Source: Dehalococcoidia bacterium
GTDB taxonomy: Bacteria > Chloroflexota > Dehalococcoidia > UBA2979
DNA length: 64,000 bases
NCBI GenBank assembly: GCA_029941115.1
Contig: JAPYRK010000001.1
Coordinates: 101,322-165,321, forward strand
Direction: 5' to 3'
Made by a program: the position numbers and the translations under genes. Positions 44,912-53,376 of this stretch are shown in pieces; the first letter of the stretch is position 1, and each line of letters starts with the position of its first letter. The notes below the pieces were generated by a model. The model was not told the origin of the DNA. It did not search any database and saw only the letters and a list, made by a program, of their open reading frames with translations.

Positions 44912-45664
44912 ATTTCTAAATTTGTCACTATCGAGAAAAAAGACGGCGTAGGCCGCCTCCGGCTAAGCCGAGCCGATAAGCGCAACGCCATAAATGAGGA
45001 AATGGCCGCGGAAATCATTGAAGCAATGTCAGAGCTCGATGCAGATTCGGACGTCATCACTATAATTATCGAAGGGTCTGACGGTTCGTTTTGTGCTGGC
45101 GCCGATATGGCAGAAGCAAACGCGGCTTACGAACGAGGCGAAAGAAGATTCAATCCCGCCCAAGAGGCAGCCAACCGCGTAGGCGCCTCGGAAAAACCAA
45201 CTATTGCAAGCATTGACGGTCCTGCATACGGTGCTGGCGCCGCACTCGCATGCGCATGTGATATCAGAATATGTAGCGATAGAACTCGCTTCCGTTTTCC
45301 TGGCGCTGATTATGGCTTAGTCGTCGGAGCCGCTGCTCTGCCATCCATCGTTGGTGGACCAACAGCTAAAGAACTAATCTTTACTTCTCGAGTAATAGAT
45401 GCTGATGAGGCATTAAGTATTGGGCTTGTGAATAAGTGCGTCTCCCAAGCGGAGTTTACTGCAGCTGTGGATTCAACGGCCAGTCAAGTGGCTGCGGCCT
45501 CTCCGCTCGCTCTGAAGTGGTCAAAATCAACAATTAATGCGTCTCTAAATGGTGGAGATGCTACCGGTCTTGAAGTTCAGGCAGACCTGCTTCTGCGAGG
45601 TGGAACAGACCATCAGGAACGCTTTGGTCGGGCCACAGCAAGAATTACGGGGAATAGGGGATAA
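44912..45664 (+). CDS. Crotonase-fold (enoyl-CoA hydratase/isomerase family) protein, non-canonical ATT start
   Basis: The track begins at ATG 45002 and loses the first beta-strands. In frame upstream is SKFVTIEKKDGVGRLRLSR, the normal crotonase N-terminus, yet from the in-frame stop at 44852 onward no ATG, GTG or TTG occurs before 45002. AGGGGG (44901-44906) lies 5 nt before ATT 44912, giving 250 residues. The CoA oxyanion segments are present (SFCAGADM, GPAYGAGAALACACDI), but the two hydratase glutamates are replaced (Ala in GAALAC, Gly in RFPGAD), so classical hydration is unlikely. It may be an isomerase, hydrolase or decarboxylase for a CoA ester. Confidence 0.85.
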   Translation: MSKFVTIEKKDGVGRLRLSRADKRNAINEEMAAEIIEAMSELDADSDVITIIIEGSDGSFCAGADMAEANAAYERGERRFNPAQEAANRVGASEKPTIASIDGPAYGAGAALACACDIRICSDRTRFRFPGADYGLVVGAAALPSIVGGPTAKELIFTSRVIDADEALSIGLVNKCVSQAEFTAAVDSTASQVAAASPLALKWSKSTINASLNGGDATGLEVQADLLLRGGTDHQERFGRATARITGNRG

Positions 45665-45666
45665 TT

Positions 45667-46212
45667 ATGGCAAATCAAAACACAGGTGGCCCAGGTGCTG
45701 AAGAAGCCGAAAAGGTACGTGGCTATCTTTTAGCTCAGGGTAGAAAATACACATGGGACCAATTGTGGCCTCGCATTGTCGGTTCGCGGGCAGCATTAGT
45801 TGAGTCGCTGGCGGGAGTTTCCGATGAACAGGGTGATTGGGAACCAGGAGGTGGAACTGGAGAGGAAGCTTGGGGAATCACTCAAATTGTTCGACATGTA
45901 ATCTCTGCGGGTGATGGCACTCTTGCCTCTACTGAAGCCCTTGCGAACGGAAACGTCGCACCTGATCGGAACTCGCCAAACCTTGATAGCCTTAAACTTT
46001 CAGAATTAATGCCCTTACTGCTTGATTCATCTGAGCACTTGGCAACAATGCGCAAACGAGTGCCCGAAAATCCAAATATGGAATTAACGGCCCCTCATTC
46101 ATTTTTCGGGGAACTTACAAGTAAGGCCTGGTTCCTGTTTTTACGCGTTCACGATACCGACCATCTAAACCAAATAGCTACAATAAAAGAGAGTGCTGGC
46201 TACCCTCAATAG
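45667..46212 (+). CDS. DinB-like protein
   Basis: 181 residues, helical bundle: WDQLWPRIVGSRAALVESLAGVSDEQ, EEAWGITQIVRHVISAGDG and WFLFLRVHDTDHLNQIATI. The His in QIVRHV and the C-terminal HDTDHLNQI fit the metal triad of the DinB/YfiT fold. It lies 2 nt after the crotonase-fold gene with AGGGG before the ATG, so the two are co-translated. Its function may be thiol- or CoA-related, by context only. Confidence 0.75.
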   Translation: MANQNTGGPGAEEAEKVRGYLLAQGRKYTWDQLWPRIVGSRAALVESLAGVSDEQGDWEPGGGTGEEAWGITQIVRHVISAGDGTLASTEALANGNVAPDRNSPNLDSLKLSELMPLLLDSSEHLATMRKRVPENPNMELTAPHSFFGELTSKAWFLFLRVHDTDHLNQIATIKESAGYPQ

Positions 46213-46243
46213 CTAGCAATTTTGATTGGATCCGGACCATACA

Positions 46244-46762
46244 ATGTCAGATTTATATAAAAGTGGGATGTCGTTCACGCCAGTCGAAGCTTCAGGCTTG
46301 GCGGAGACTGTGATCAATAAATGCACTGAGTTGGGTCTTACTATTGCCACCGCAGAATCAACCACGGGCGGATTAGTCGGCCACTTGCTGGTGTCAATCC
46401 CGGGCGCATCCAAGGTATTTATCGGCGGTATCACGGCCTATCATGGGCGCCCTAAAATAAATCTGCTCGACATTGATCGAGAAACTCTTCTTGACGCCGG
46501 TTCGGTGAGCCATGAAACAGCAATCAAAATGGCAGAGGGCTCCCTGAAGCGACTTGATGTGGACATCTCAGTATCGGAAAGTGGTATTGCCAGTGCCACC
46601 GGAAACCCTGAACGCCCTGGTGGTCTATATGCCCTGTCACTAGTTCGAAAATCAGGGACAGCCAGAAGCGAGTTGTTACTGTTCCCAGGAGACCGCACAG
46701 AGACAATGTATAGTGCGTGCGGCACTCTTTTTGAATGGATACTGGAAGAGCTAGGCAGCTAA
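46244..46762 (+). CDS. pncC: Nicotinamide-nucleotide amidohydrolase (PncC/CinA C-terminal domain)
   Basis: From ATG 46244, 172 residues: IATAESTTGGLVGHLLVSIPGASKVFIGGITAYH, then VSESGIASATGNPERPGGLYAL. This is the stand-alone CinA C-terminal domain that deamidates NMN to NaMN in pyridine nucleotide recycling; the N-terminal CinA domain is absent. The track TTG at 46226 is less likely. It abuts the convergent CoA-transferase stop to stop. Confidence 0.88.
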   Translation: MSDLYKSGMSFTPVEASGLAETVINKCTELGLTIATAESTTGGLVGHLLVSIPGASKVFIGGITAYHGRPKINLLDIDRETLLDAGSVSHETAIKMAEGSLKRLDVDISVSESGIASATGNPERPGGLYALSLVRKSGTARSELLLFPGDRTETMYSACGTLFEWILEELGS

Positions 46763-48046
46763 TTACAAGATCACTCCCTTTTCTCGTAAGGATAATATTT
46801 CTTCCTCCGAAAAGCCTGCCAGTCTCGCGTATAGATCGTTATCCCTGCCGAGTCGCGGCGATGCAGCAGTTTCAAGTGGGGTTCCAGACATCTTGATAAT
46901 CGGACCTACCTGAGTCTGAGGACCAGTTAGCTCGTGATCGAGCTCCACGAGCATATCGTTCGCGATGACCTGTGGATCGGTCAGCATGTCCTCCGGAAAA
47001 TTAACCGGGCCACCCGGCACTCCTTCAACGTCGAAAATTTCTACCCAATTCGCGGTCGTCTTTGACCTTACATAGTCCTCTATCTTCGCCACTTCGCTTT
47101 GCGCTCGCTCCATCCATGCAGCATCAGCTGTCCCAAGCTCTGGGTCAGCAAGTCCTAAGAAGTCAGTGTTAAGAGCTGAGCGGACCTTGGCATACAAGCT
47201 TGCGGACAAGGCTCCTACGACTACCGCGCCGTCTTTCGTTTGGTACGGCCTATAATAAATGTTGGCCACTCCTCCTAGAATTTTTGCTATCGTCCCCCCA
47301 CGCGCGTCAAGCGTCTCTTGGTAGCTTGCATTCCTAGCCCGCAACTCCTTCACAAGCTCACGATTAACATATACACCGGATTGTTCGTCTGCTAACGGTA
47401 AATCAAAAATCGAGGCCCCCTGAAAGGCCATAGCAGTTTGCAGCAAAGTTGCCTCGATCATCTGTCCTTCCCCTGTCCTTTCTCTATGGAAGAGAGCAGC
47501 GGTTACGCCCCAAGCCAACGCTAGTCCCGTCCCATAATCAGCGACAGCGGTTGAACTCATGAGCTTAGGCTCACCTCCATCACCTACCTTGCCCTCGCCA
47601 GCCATCATCCCAGACATCGCCTGCACCACGATGTCATATCCGGGCCGGTGGCCCGAAGGCCCTCGTCTACCAAGTGCGGTGTTGTCTGCGTAAATCAGGT
47701 CCTTCTTAATCGCCGAGAGGGTCGGATAGTCTATCCGTAACTTTTCAGCTACATCCGGACGATAGTTGACCAAAACAACATCGCATGTTGGGACCAATCT
47801 GTGAATAAATTCCTGCGCCTCGGTTTCCTGCAGTGCGATGGCGAGAGATTGCTTCGCCTTATTTAGACTCTGAAAATATTTCGCCTCCCCTGGATAAAAT
47901 TGGGAAAATTGTCTCCATGGTTCTCCATCTGGCGGCTCAACCTTAATCACCTCGGCACCCATCTCAGCCAAATTCTGACAAGCATATGGGCCGGCTATAA
48001 TTTGAGAAAATTCCAACACCCGTATTCCTTCTAATGCACCCGCCAC
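46763..48046 (-). CDS. Family III (CaiB/BaiF) CoA-transferase, second copy
   Basis: 427 residues, closely parallel to the copy at 43611: GIRVLEFSQIIAGPYACQNLAEMGAEVIKVEPP, NYRPDVAEKLRIDYPTLS, DNTALGRRG and HRPGYDIVVQAMSGMMA with the probable catalytic Asp. GTG start after AGGGGGG. The two copies flank the crotonase/DinB/PncC genes in convergent orientation, suggesting an inverted duplication of the transferase followed by divergence. Confidence 0.92.
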   Translation of the reverse strand: MAGALEGIRVLEFSQIIAGPYACQNLAEMGAEVIKVEPPDGEPWRQFSQFYPGEAKYFQSLNKAKQSLAIALQETEAQEFIHRLVPTCDVVLVNYRPDVAEKLRIDYPTLSAIKKDLIYADNTALGRRGPSGHRPGYDIVVQAMSGMMAGEGKVGDGGEPKLMSSTAVADYGTGLALAWGVTAALFHRERTGEGQMIEATLLQTAMAFQGASIFDLPLADEQSGVYVNRELVKELRARNASYQETLDARGGTIAKILGGVANIYYRPYQTKDGAVVVGALSASLYAKVRSALNTDFLGLADPELGTADAAWMERAQSEVAKIEDYVRSKTTANWVEIFDVEGVPGGPVNFPEDMLTDPQVIANDMLVELDHELTGPQTQVGPIIKMSGTPLETAASPRLGRDNDLYARLAGFSEEEILSLREKGVIL

Positions 48047-48159
48047 AGCTACCCCCCTATTTTTGCGTCATTCTGTCGCTTAATCCTAGACCCCTTTTCA
48101 ACTATTTTGCAAAGGCTTGATATCCTAGCTAGTGAATCGTGGTCATCGTGAGGAAAATA

Positions 48160-49506
48160 ATGTCTGGAAAAATTCTATCCGATTACGAAAAATTGCACCC
48201 CAACTCGCGAGCTTTAGCCAACCGGGCAGCTAAGTTATTTCCATCTGGGGTCACGCATGATGCGAGGTCTTTTTTTCCATTCCCTATCTATGTGGAAAAG
48301 GCAGTCGGGGGTAAAAAGTCGGACGTAGACGGCAATACGTATGTTGATTTTATTGGCGGGCATGGATCGCTGCTATTAGGACACAGGCATCCCGAGGTTA
48401 TGGATGCCGCTGCGAAGGCTTCGCAGCGAGGAACTCACTTTGGCTCGTCGCATAATTTAGAAATAGATTGGGCTGAGCTGGTTTTACAACTCGTCCCTTG
48501 CGCTGAGAAAGTTCGCTTCACTTCGTCCGGAACTGAGGCAACGATGATGGCGCTTCGATTAGCCAGGGCTTACACGAACCGAGACAAAATTATAAAATTC
48601 AAGGATCATTTCCATGGCTGGCACGACATTGTCGTTGGCCAGCAAAAAGATGATCAGGCTTTACCTTCCTCGATCGGCGTTCCAAGTAACTTCTATGAAT
48701 CGCTTATTGTTCTGGAACCAAATGACGAAGATACTCTCGTTGAAGCATTAGGGCGAAATGATATAGCCGCTGTGATTATCGAACCTACAGGCGCTCACTG
48801 GGGATCGAATCCGATCCACAAAAAATTTCTCGAAGCTATACGAACACATACAACCCGAACCGCTACATTATTTATTATGGACGAAGTAATTACAGGTTTT
48901 CGAACCGCTCCGGGTGGCATTCAAGAGAAGTACAAGATAACTCCGGATTTATCTACGCACGCAAAAATATTGGCTGGTGGGTTCCCTGGTGGCTGTGTGA
49001 CTGGCAAAAGCCAGATTATGGATATCCTAGAGCTCCGCGAGTCAGACGAGGTCTGGAATAGAGAAGAGCGAATTGCACATCAGGGCACCTATAACGCGAA
49101 CCCAGTATCTGCTGCGGCCGGTTCGAAGACACTTGATCTGATAGCGGGTGGCGAACACAACCACCTAGCTGATGCTACAACCGCTGACCTCGTATTTCAG
49201 TTGAATAAACTGTTTCAAGCCAAAGAATTGGATGCATCTGCTTGGCACATGTCAAGTATGTGGCACCTTAACCTCGGAGAAAATTCACCCCCTCCAGCGG
49301 ATGTAGAAAATACTCCTAACTATCGACCTTCTGGAATAAATAAAGCCCTGCTTCAGCCATTGAGATGGGCCTTATATAATCACGGTGTGGACTTAATGGC
49401 TGACGGTGGCATGGTCTCCTCGGCTCACGGAACAGAAGAGATAACACTTACCATTGAGGCATTCGACCTAGCGATAAATGACTTGAGAAATGACGGGTAT
49501 CTTTAA
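48160..49506 (+). CDS. Class III aminotransferase (glutamate-1-semialdehyde aminomutase-like)
   Basis: The start is ATG 48160 with GAGGA; the track GTG is 21 nt upstream. 448 residues: LFPSGVTHDARSFFPFPIYV, VDFIGGHGSLLLGHRHPEV, TSSGTEATMMALRLARAYT, FIMDEVITGFR and the PLP lysine in STHAKILAGGFPGG. It is similar to HemL but the active-site region (GGFPGGCVTG) and C-terminus differ, so another amino-acid mutase or transaminase is equally likely. The stop lies in the left arm of a 15-bp inverted repeat. Confidence 0.82.
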   Translation: MSGKILSDYEKLHPNSRALANRAAKLFPSGVTHDARSFFPFPIYVEKAVGGKKSDVDGNTYVDFIGGHGSLLLGHRHPEVMDAAAKASQRGTHFGSSHNLEIDWAELVLQLVPCAEKVRFTSSGTEATMMALRLARAYTNRDKIIKFKDHFHGWHDIVVGQQKDDQALPSSIGVPSNFYESLIVLEPNDEDTLVEALGRNDIAAVIIEPTGAHWGSNPIHKKFLEAIRTHTTRTATLFIMDEVITGFRTAPGGIQEKYKITPDLSTHAKILAGGFPGGCVTGKSQIMDILELRESDEVWNREERIAHQGTYNANPVSAAAGSKTLDLIAGGEHNHLADATTADLVFQLNKLFQAKELDASAWHMSSMWHLNLGENSPPPADVENTPNYRPSGINKALLQPLRWALYNHGVDLMADGGMVSSAHGTEEITLTIEAFDLAINDLRNDGYL

Positions 49507-49541
49507 TCGTCAATGCGTAAATTAGTATTGACGATTAAAGA
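49500..49541. repeat. 15-bp perfect inverted repeat over the stop/start junction
   Basis: TCTTTAATCGTCAAT (49500-49514) and ATTGACGATTAAAGA (49527-49541) are perfectly complementary around a 12-nt loop. The left arm holds the aminotransferase TAA; ATG 49513 of the pterin dehydratase straddles the arm-loop border, and an in-frame TTG (49528) lies in the right arm. Confidence 0.95.
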
Positions 49542-49857
49542 GATTAATAATGCCCTCAAACATGAGCTCGAACACTGGGAGCTTGTTGAAAATAAGCTCA
49601 GAACTTCGTTTAAGCTAGTAAACTTCCACGAATCTTTGGTTTTGATTCAGAAAATTGGATCTATTTCTGAAAAACTTGATCATCACGCGGAGATCTGGAA
49701 TCTCTACGATCAAGTAACCCTCTCAGTATGGTCACATGACGTAAACGGAATTACTGAACGTGACATTGAGTTTGCGAAACGGGCAACGAGTGCCTACAAA
49801 GCTATAGTCGGTCGGGATCAGGCATATCAATCCCAAACAGAGACCAGCCCGGCCTAG
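49513..49857 (+). CDS. Pterin-4a-carbinolamine dehydratase family protein
   Basis: 114 residues with the PCD pattern LTIKEINNALKHELEHWELVENKL, FKLVNFHESLVLIQKIGSISEKLDHHAEIWNLY and LSVWSHDVNGITERDIEFAK. The expected HHP motif reads HHA, and the third catalytic His is in WSHD. It dehydrates 4a-hydroxy-tetrahydrobiopterin or acts in related pterin chemistry. The start (ATG 49513 or TTG 49528) is inside a strong hairpin. The last 56 bp overlap the convergent NUDIX gene. Confidence 0.8.
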   Translation: MRKLVLTIKEINNALKHELEHWELVENKLRTSFKLVNFHESLVLIQKIGSISEKLDHHAEIWNLYDQVTLSVWSHDVNGITERDIEFAKRATSAYKAIVGRDQAYQSQTETSPA

Positions 49858-50434
49858 TCGCCATAGATCCTCCCTGCTGAAGTCGGAGGCCTTGACTGTC
49901 ATTTGAATTAAGAGTTAGTTCAATAGCCCAACGCGACAATCCTTGAACTCCTTCCATTTGTCCCATTTCTTCCAAAGAAAAAAAGCCCGCATTCGCTATC
50001 TCGTCACCATCCCAAATGGGCTCACCTGAAACATAATCTAAAGCAAAAACAATATATACATTCGCGGAAGGACCTCCAGCTGTCCCACCTAATGAGTGCC
50101 TAAATGCTACAGCTCGATTTACCTCTGCTTCTACTCCAGCTTCCTCCATCACCTCACGAGCTACGCCCTCTGTAATCACCTCGTCCTGCTCTACATACCC
50201 ACCCGGCAGCTGCCAGGTACCTGAAAATGGTTCCCATCCTCGCTGCACCAAAAGAGCCTTATTATCTCGCAGTACCACACCCGCACATCCGATGGAAGAT
50301 TCGCCAAAAAAAATAAATTTACAGTCGGGTGTGGGACAGGCTGGCCGCTCTCTGCCGCCATCCATTTTCCAAACCAGAGAATTTGCGCATCGTGGACAGT
50401 ATTTTATATTCTCTGGAAGTGGATTTACCATCAC
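49802..50434 (-). CDS. NUDIX hydrolase with N-terminal zinc ribbon
   Basis: 210 residues. An N-terminal Cys4 ribbon (YCPRCANSL ... CPTPDC) is followed by a NUDIX domain with the complete box GGYVEQDEVITEGVAREVMEEAGV. The layout is like NudC-type or ADP-ribose pyrophosphatase-like enzymes; the substrate is probably a nucleoside diphosphate derivative. AGGAGG lies before GTG/ATG at the start. Its 3' end overlaps the pterin dehydratase gene on the other strand by 56 bp. Confidence 0.85.
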   Translation of the reverse strand: MMVNPLPENIKYCPRCANSLVWKMDGGRERPACPTPDCKFIFFGESSIGCAGVVLRDNKALLVQRGWEPFSGTWQLPGGYVEQDEVITEGVAREVMEEAGVEAEVNRAVAFRHSLGGTAGGPSANVYIVFALDYVSGEPIWDGDEIANAGFFSLEEMGQMEGVQGLSRWAIELTLNSNDSQGLRLQQGGSMATRPGWSLFGIDMPDPDRL

Positions 50435-50463
50435 TAAGTCCTCCTTGACTTTTTGACTATTGA

Positions 50464-51600
50464 TTAAACTCTGCCTGAATCGAAGTCAAATATACCTCGG
50501 GCTATAGAAAGCCTTAAAATATCTGAAGCCCCTCCAACGAATCTTAATGATCTTACTCGACGATACATTTGTTCCAGTGCCTCACCCTCTATAAGAGCTT
50601 GCCCGCCCGCGAGTTGAACTGCTGTGTCCACGACTCTACCGATCGTCTCGGTACAGAGTACTTTAGTTGCGGCAGCTTCGTTAACGACGTCTTCACCAGA
50701 TTCTGCTAATCGGGCAGTCCTGTACAGTGCGGATCTTGCTGCATATAAATCTATTCGCATGTCCGCATAGCGAAGCCGTACTCCTTCTCTATCACTCAAT
50801 CGAGATCCAGATCTATGGGCCGCAGTTAATCGATCAGTTATGTGTCGAATAGTCCATATCCCCATTCCACAAGCTCCTGCTGAAATCTGTAACCGTTCCT
50901 CGCCTATGTTGGACATGGCATGTGGCATACCTTCACCAATGGCTCCTACGGTATGGCTACTCGGAATATGCACCTGCTGGAACCGTAGCTCTACGTGACT
51001 GCCACCCTCTAGAGACTTAAAGTCCCTGGTTATTTCAACACCTGGAAGATTTCTATCAATCAACACCATCGTCAGACCAGCTGCTAAGCCATCACCCTCT
51101 TCCACATTTACTAATGTTGCAAAAAAATCAGCCGTTGCTCCACCCGTGACAAATGATTTTGATCCTGTAACGACCAAATCATCCCCTTCTCGAATCGCAT
51201 ATGTTTGTTTCTCAGGAGCAGCAGCCCCCGAGACCTCAGTGAACGCAAACGACCAGCGCTTTTCTCCTTGTATCACGGGATCTAGATAGAGAGCTCTTAA
51301 CTCTCCGTCGAGGTTACGCAAAACACCAGGATCTGGGCCAAGCACAAATCTACCCGCCAAACTATTCGCTGCGCCCACCGCCTCACGCGCTATCGTAAGC
51401 GCCAGCGGTCCCGCGCCGGCGCCGCCAAACTCCTTGGGTTGAGTGAGTTGAAATACCCCATACTCCTTGGATTTAACTATCGCAGCCTTGCGACGATCGA
51501 GGTCGTTAGCGTCAGAACTTTCTAGCTCCTCAAGGTCAATTAGTAGTGACTCAACTCGCGACCTTAAGTCTTGCATCTCTGAACTTATAAACTCTGGCAT
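50464..51600 (-). CDS. Acyl-CoA dehydrogenase family protein
   Basis: 378 residues: FQLTQPKEFGGAGAGPLALT, FAFTEVSGAAAPEKQTYAIREGDDLVVTGSKSFVTGGATADFF (FAD and substrate strands), TETIGRVVDTAVQLAGGQALIEG and FVGGASDILRLSIARG. At the position of the usual catalytic Glu (YEGTSEI) there is Gly (VGGASDI), so the base must come from elsewhere or the activity differs. FAD-dependent oxidation of a CoA ester is inferred. AGGGGG lies before the ATG. Confidence 0.85.
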   Translation of the reverse strand: MPEFISSEMQDLRSRVESLLIDLEELESSDANDLDRRKAAIVKSKEYGVFQLTQPKEFGGAGAGPLALTIAREAVGAANSLAGRFVLGPDPGVLRNLDGELRALYLDPVIQGEKRWSFAFTEVSGAAAPEKQTYAIREGDDLVVTGSKSFVTGGATADFFATLVNVEEGDGLAAGLTMVLIDRNLPGVEITRDFKSLEGGSHVELRFQQVHIPSSHTVGAIGEGMPHAMSNIGEERLQISAGACGMGIWTIRHITDRLTAAHRSGSRLSDREGVRLRYADMRIDLYAARSALYRTARLAESGEDVVNEAAATKVLCTETIGRVVDTAVQLAGGQALIEGEALEQMYRRVRSLRFVGGASDILRLSIARGIFDFDSGRV

Positions 51601-51993
51601 TTCACCCCCTTTGTTTCTCGTATCTCTGGCATCCTTATAGCCTAAAACGCTTGTCTTAGATTACTACGACTTGCCTCCAGGCAAGTGACGGACGATTTTT
51701 TAAATTATTAACTCCTTCACATACTTCATCCGTGTTAATTTTCTCTCAAGTAGCCGCGAGTCTTGCATTGAATTTTAAAAAAAATAGCTAAATCTTCTTA
51801 ATTCGCACTTGCACGGCATAGCTTCTTTGCCGTATTTTGAAGTGGTCGGAAAACACTTTTAATAATTAGTTGTATTTCTTGACTAAGGGGCGGGGAAACT
51901 CCTGATTTTTTAAATAAATACAATCGATATTTTATTATCGAAGCCGTGGCTCATAGTGAGCGCGACACTAGTTTGCTCTTTAGGGGAATATAA
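51601..51993. other. Intergenic region upstream of dnaA (393 bp)
   Basis: AT-rich region between the divergent acyl-CoA dehydrogenase and dnaA genes. It holds a perfect hairpin ACTTGCC-TCCA-GGCAAGT (51669-51686) and an inverted repeat TCGATA-TTTTAT-TATCGA near 51924-51941. I found no TTATCCACA-type DnaA boxes, no RNA gene and no ORF. It should contain both promoters, and could be an origin only if DnaA recognises other boxes. Confidence 0.5.
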
Positions 51994-53376
51994 ATTACTA
52001 CTCAATGGCCGACTAACCACCAAGATACCGCAAGAGATATTTGGGAACAGGCAACTGTTTTGCTGCAAAAAAATATAGGAAAACGACTCTGGACAACCTG
52101 GTTTGCTGATGTCCGCATCTCAGAGATAACGCTCACATCAATAATTATGGAAGCGTCACAGCTCGCCGTCGAAAGGATAAAGAAGCAATGGTTTGATGAA
52201 CTTGAATCAGCTATATCTGACGCCGGCGGCCATGGACTGCAAATTATCCTACGGGTGGCTGAGCCAAAGTCTTACGATGAAACCGACCCTGTTAAAAACG
52301 TTTCCGCTCTTGCACATGATCACCTTGGCGACATTGGCTTAAATCCCAGATTTACGTTTGAAACATTCGCTGAAGCCAACTGTAATTCCTTTGCACTAGG
52401 CCGAGCTAGAGAAGCCGCCGTAGGCAAAGCCATAGATTACAGTCCTCTACAAATTAGTGGTCCTGCTGGCATGGGGAAAACGCACCTCTTGCATGCAATT
52501 GGCGCCGAGCTCGTTAGGGCTGGTAAAAAAATAACAATTACCACGGCTGACGAATTCACTGCGGAATTTATTTCTGCAGTCACGGGTAAAGATGGTCAAA
52601 ATAAACGGGGTAAAATCTCGGATTTTCGAAATAAGTACAGAAAAGTCGATGCACTCCTAATCGACGGTTTGGACTTTTTTGACGGCTCTAAGCCTAAATC
52701 TGTCTTAGAGCTCGCCGAGGTTCTTAATGAGCTGAATACTCGATCAAAGCTAGTGGTTGTCACATCTAGAAAAAACCCACTTAGCTTAAAGGTGCATGAA
52801 GAGCTCAAAAATCGCATGCATGGCGGATTCACTGTCCGATTAGCCGAGCCAAAAGCCGACGACGGCGCGCTTATCGTGACGCATCTTGCTTCGGCTGTCG
52901 GTATAAAGAATATTTCAAAAGAGGCCGCCGCCACTCTCGCACGGCGGCGACAGCAGTCCGTTTCAAGGCTCGTTTCGGGAGTGAACGAGCTCGCTGTTTA
53001 CTTGGAAGTTACTAAGGTGAAACCTACCGTTGAGGCTGTTAATGCCGCGCTAGAGATAAGTGCTCATCCTGCACCCGAAGGCTTAATCGACGCGTCTATC
53101 GTCTCTCAAGTGATTTCGGAGTATTTCGATATTCCTTGGGATGAGATTACCTCTGGTCGTCAAACTCACGACCTCACCCGGGCTAAACATATGGCAATGT
53201 ACCTGCTCAGAACCGTGTGTGAATTACCTGTAAAGGAAACTGCGAGATTCGTGGGGCTTAAACACTATTCGAACGCGTCACGCGCAGAGAAAGACATTGC
53301 GCTCAAAATGAAATCAAGCCCTTCGCTGCGAGACTCTGTAGCCACTTTGATTGAAAAAATTAACGAAGCTGCTTAA
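51994..53376 (+). CDS. dnaA: Chromosomal replication initiator DnaA (divergent), non-canonical ATT start
   Basis: The track TTG at 52060 removes helix 1 of domain I. An in-frame ATT at 51994, directly after a TAA, has AGGGGA 6 nt upstream and restores the TARDIWEQATVLLQK N-terminus; no ATG, GTG or TTG precedes 52060. 460 residues: domain I (LWTTWFADVRI), AAA+ with intact Walker A GPAGMGKTHLLHAIG (Lys ~162), altered Walker B LLIDGLDFF (DD to DG), sensor 2 NVRELEG replaced by SVSRLVS, and domain IV with GLKHYSNAS where most DnaAs have GRDHTTV. It overlaps nadD by 4 nt, tail to tail, and is not next to dnaN. Confidence 0.85.
   Translation: MTTQWPTNHQDTARDIWEQATVLLQKNIGKRLWTTWFADVRISEITLTSIIMEASQLAVERIKKQWFDELESAISDAGGHGLQIILRVAEPKSYDETDPVKNVSALAHDHLGDIGLNPRFTFETFAEANCNSFALGRAREAAVGKAIDYSPLQISGPAGMGKTHLLHAIGAELVRAGKKITITTADEFTAEFISAVTGKDGQNKRGKISDFRNKYRKVDALLIDGLDFFDGSKPKSVLELAEVLNELNTRSKLVVVTSRKNPLSLKVHEELKNRMHGGFTVRLAEPKADDGALIVTHLASAVGIKNISKEAAATLARRRQQSVSRLVSGVNELAVYLEVTKVKPTVEAVNAALEISAHPAPEGLIDASIVSQVISEYFDIPWDEITSGRQTHDLTRAKHMAMYLLRTVCELPVKETARFVGLKHYSNASRAEKDIALKMKSSPSLRDSVATLIEKINEAA

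Noticed and set aside
51669-51686. ACTTGCC-TCCA-GGCAAGT hairpin as a terminator
   Set aside because: It lies between two divergent gene starts where no transcript should end, and the T-run is about 10 nt away.
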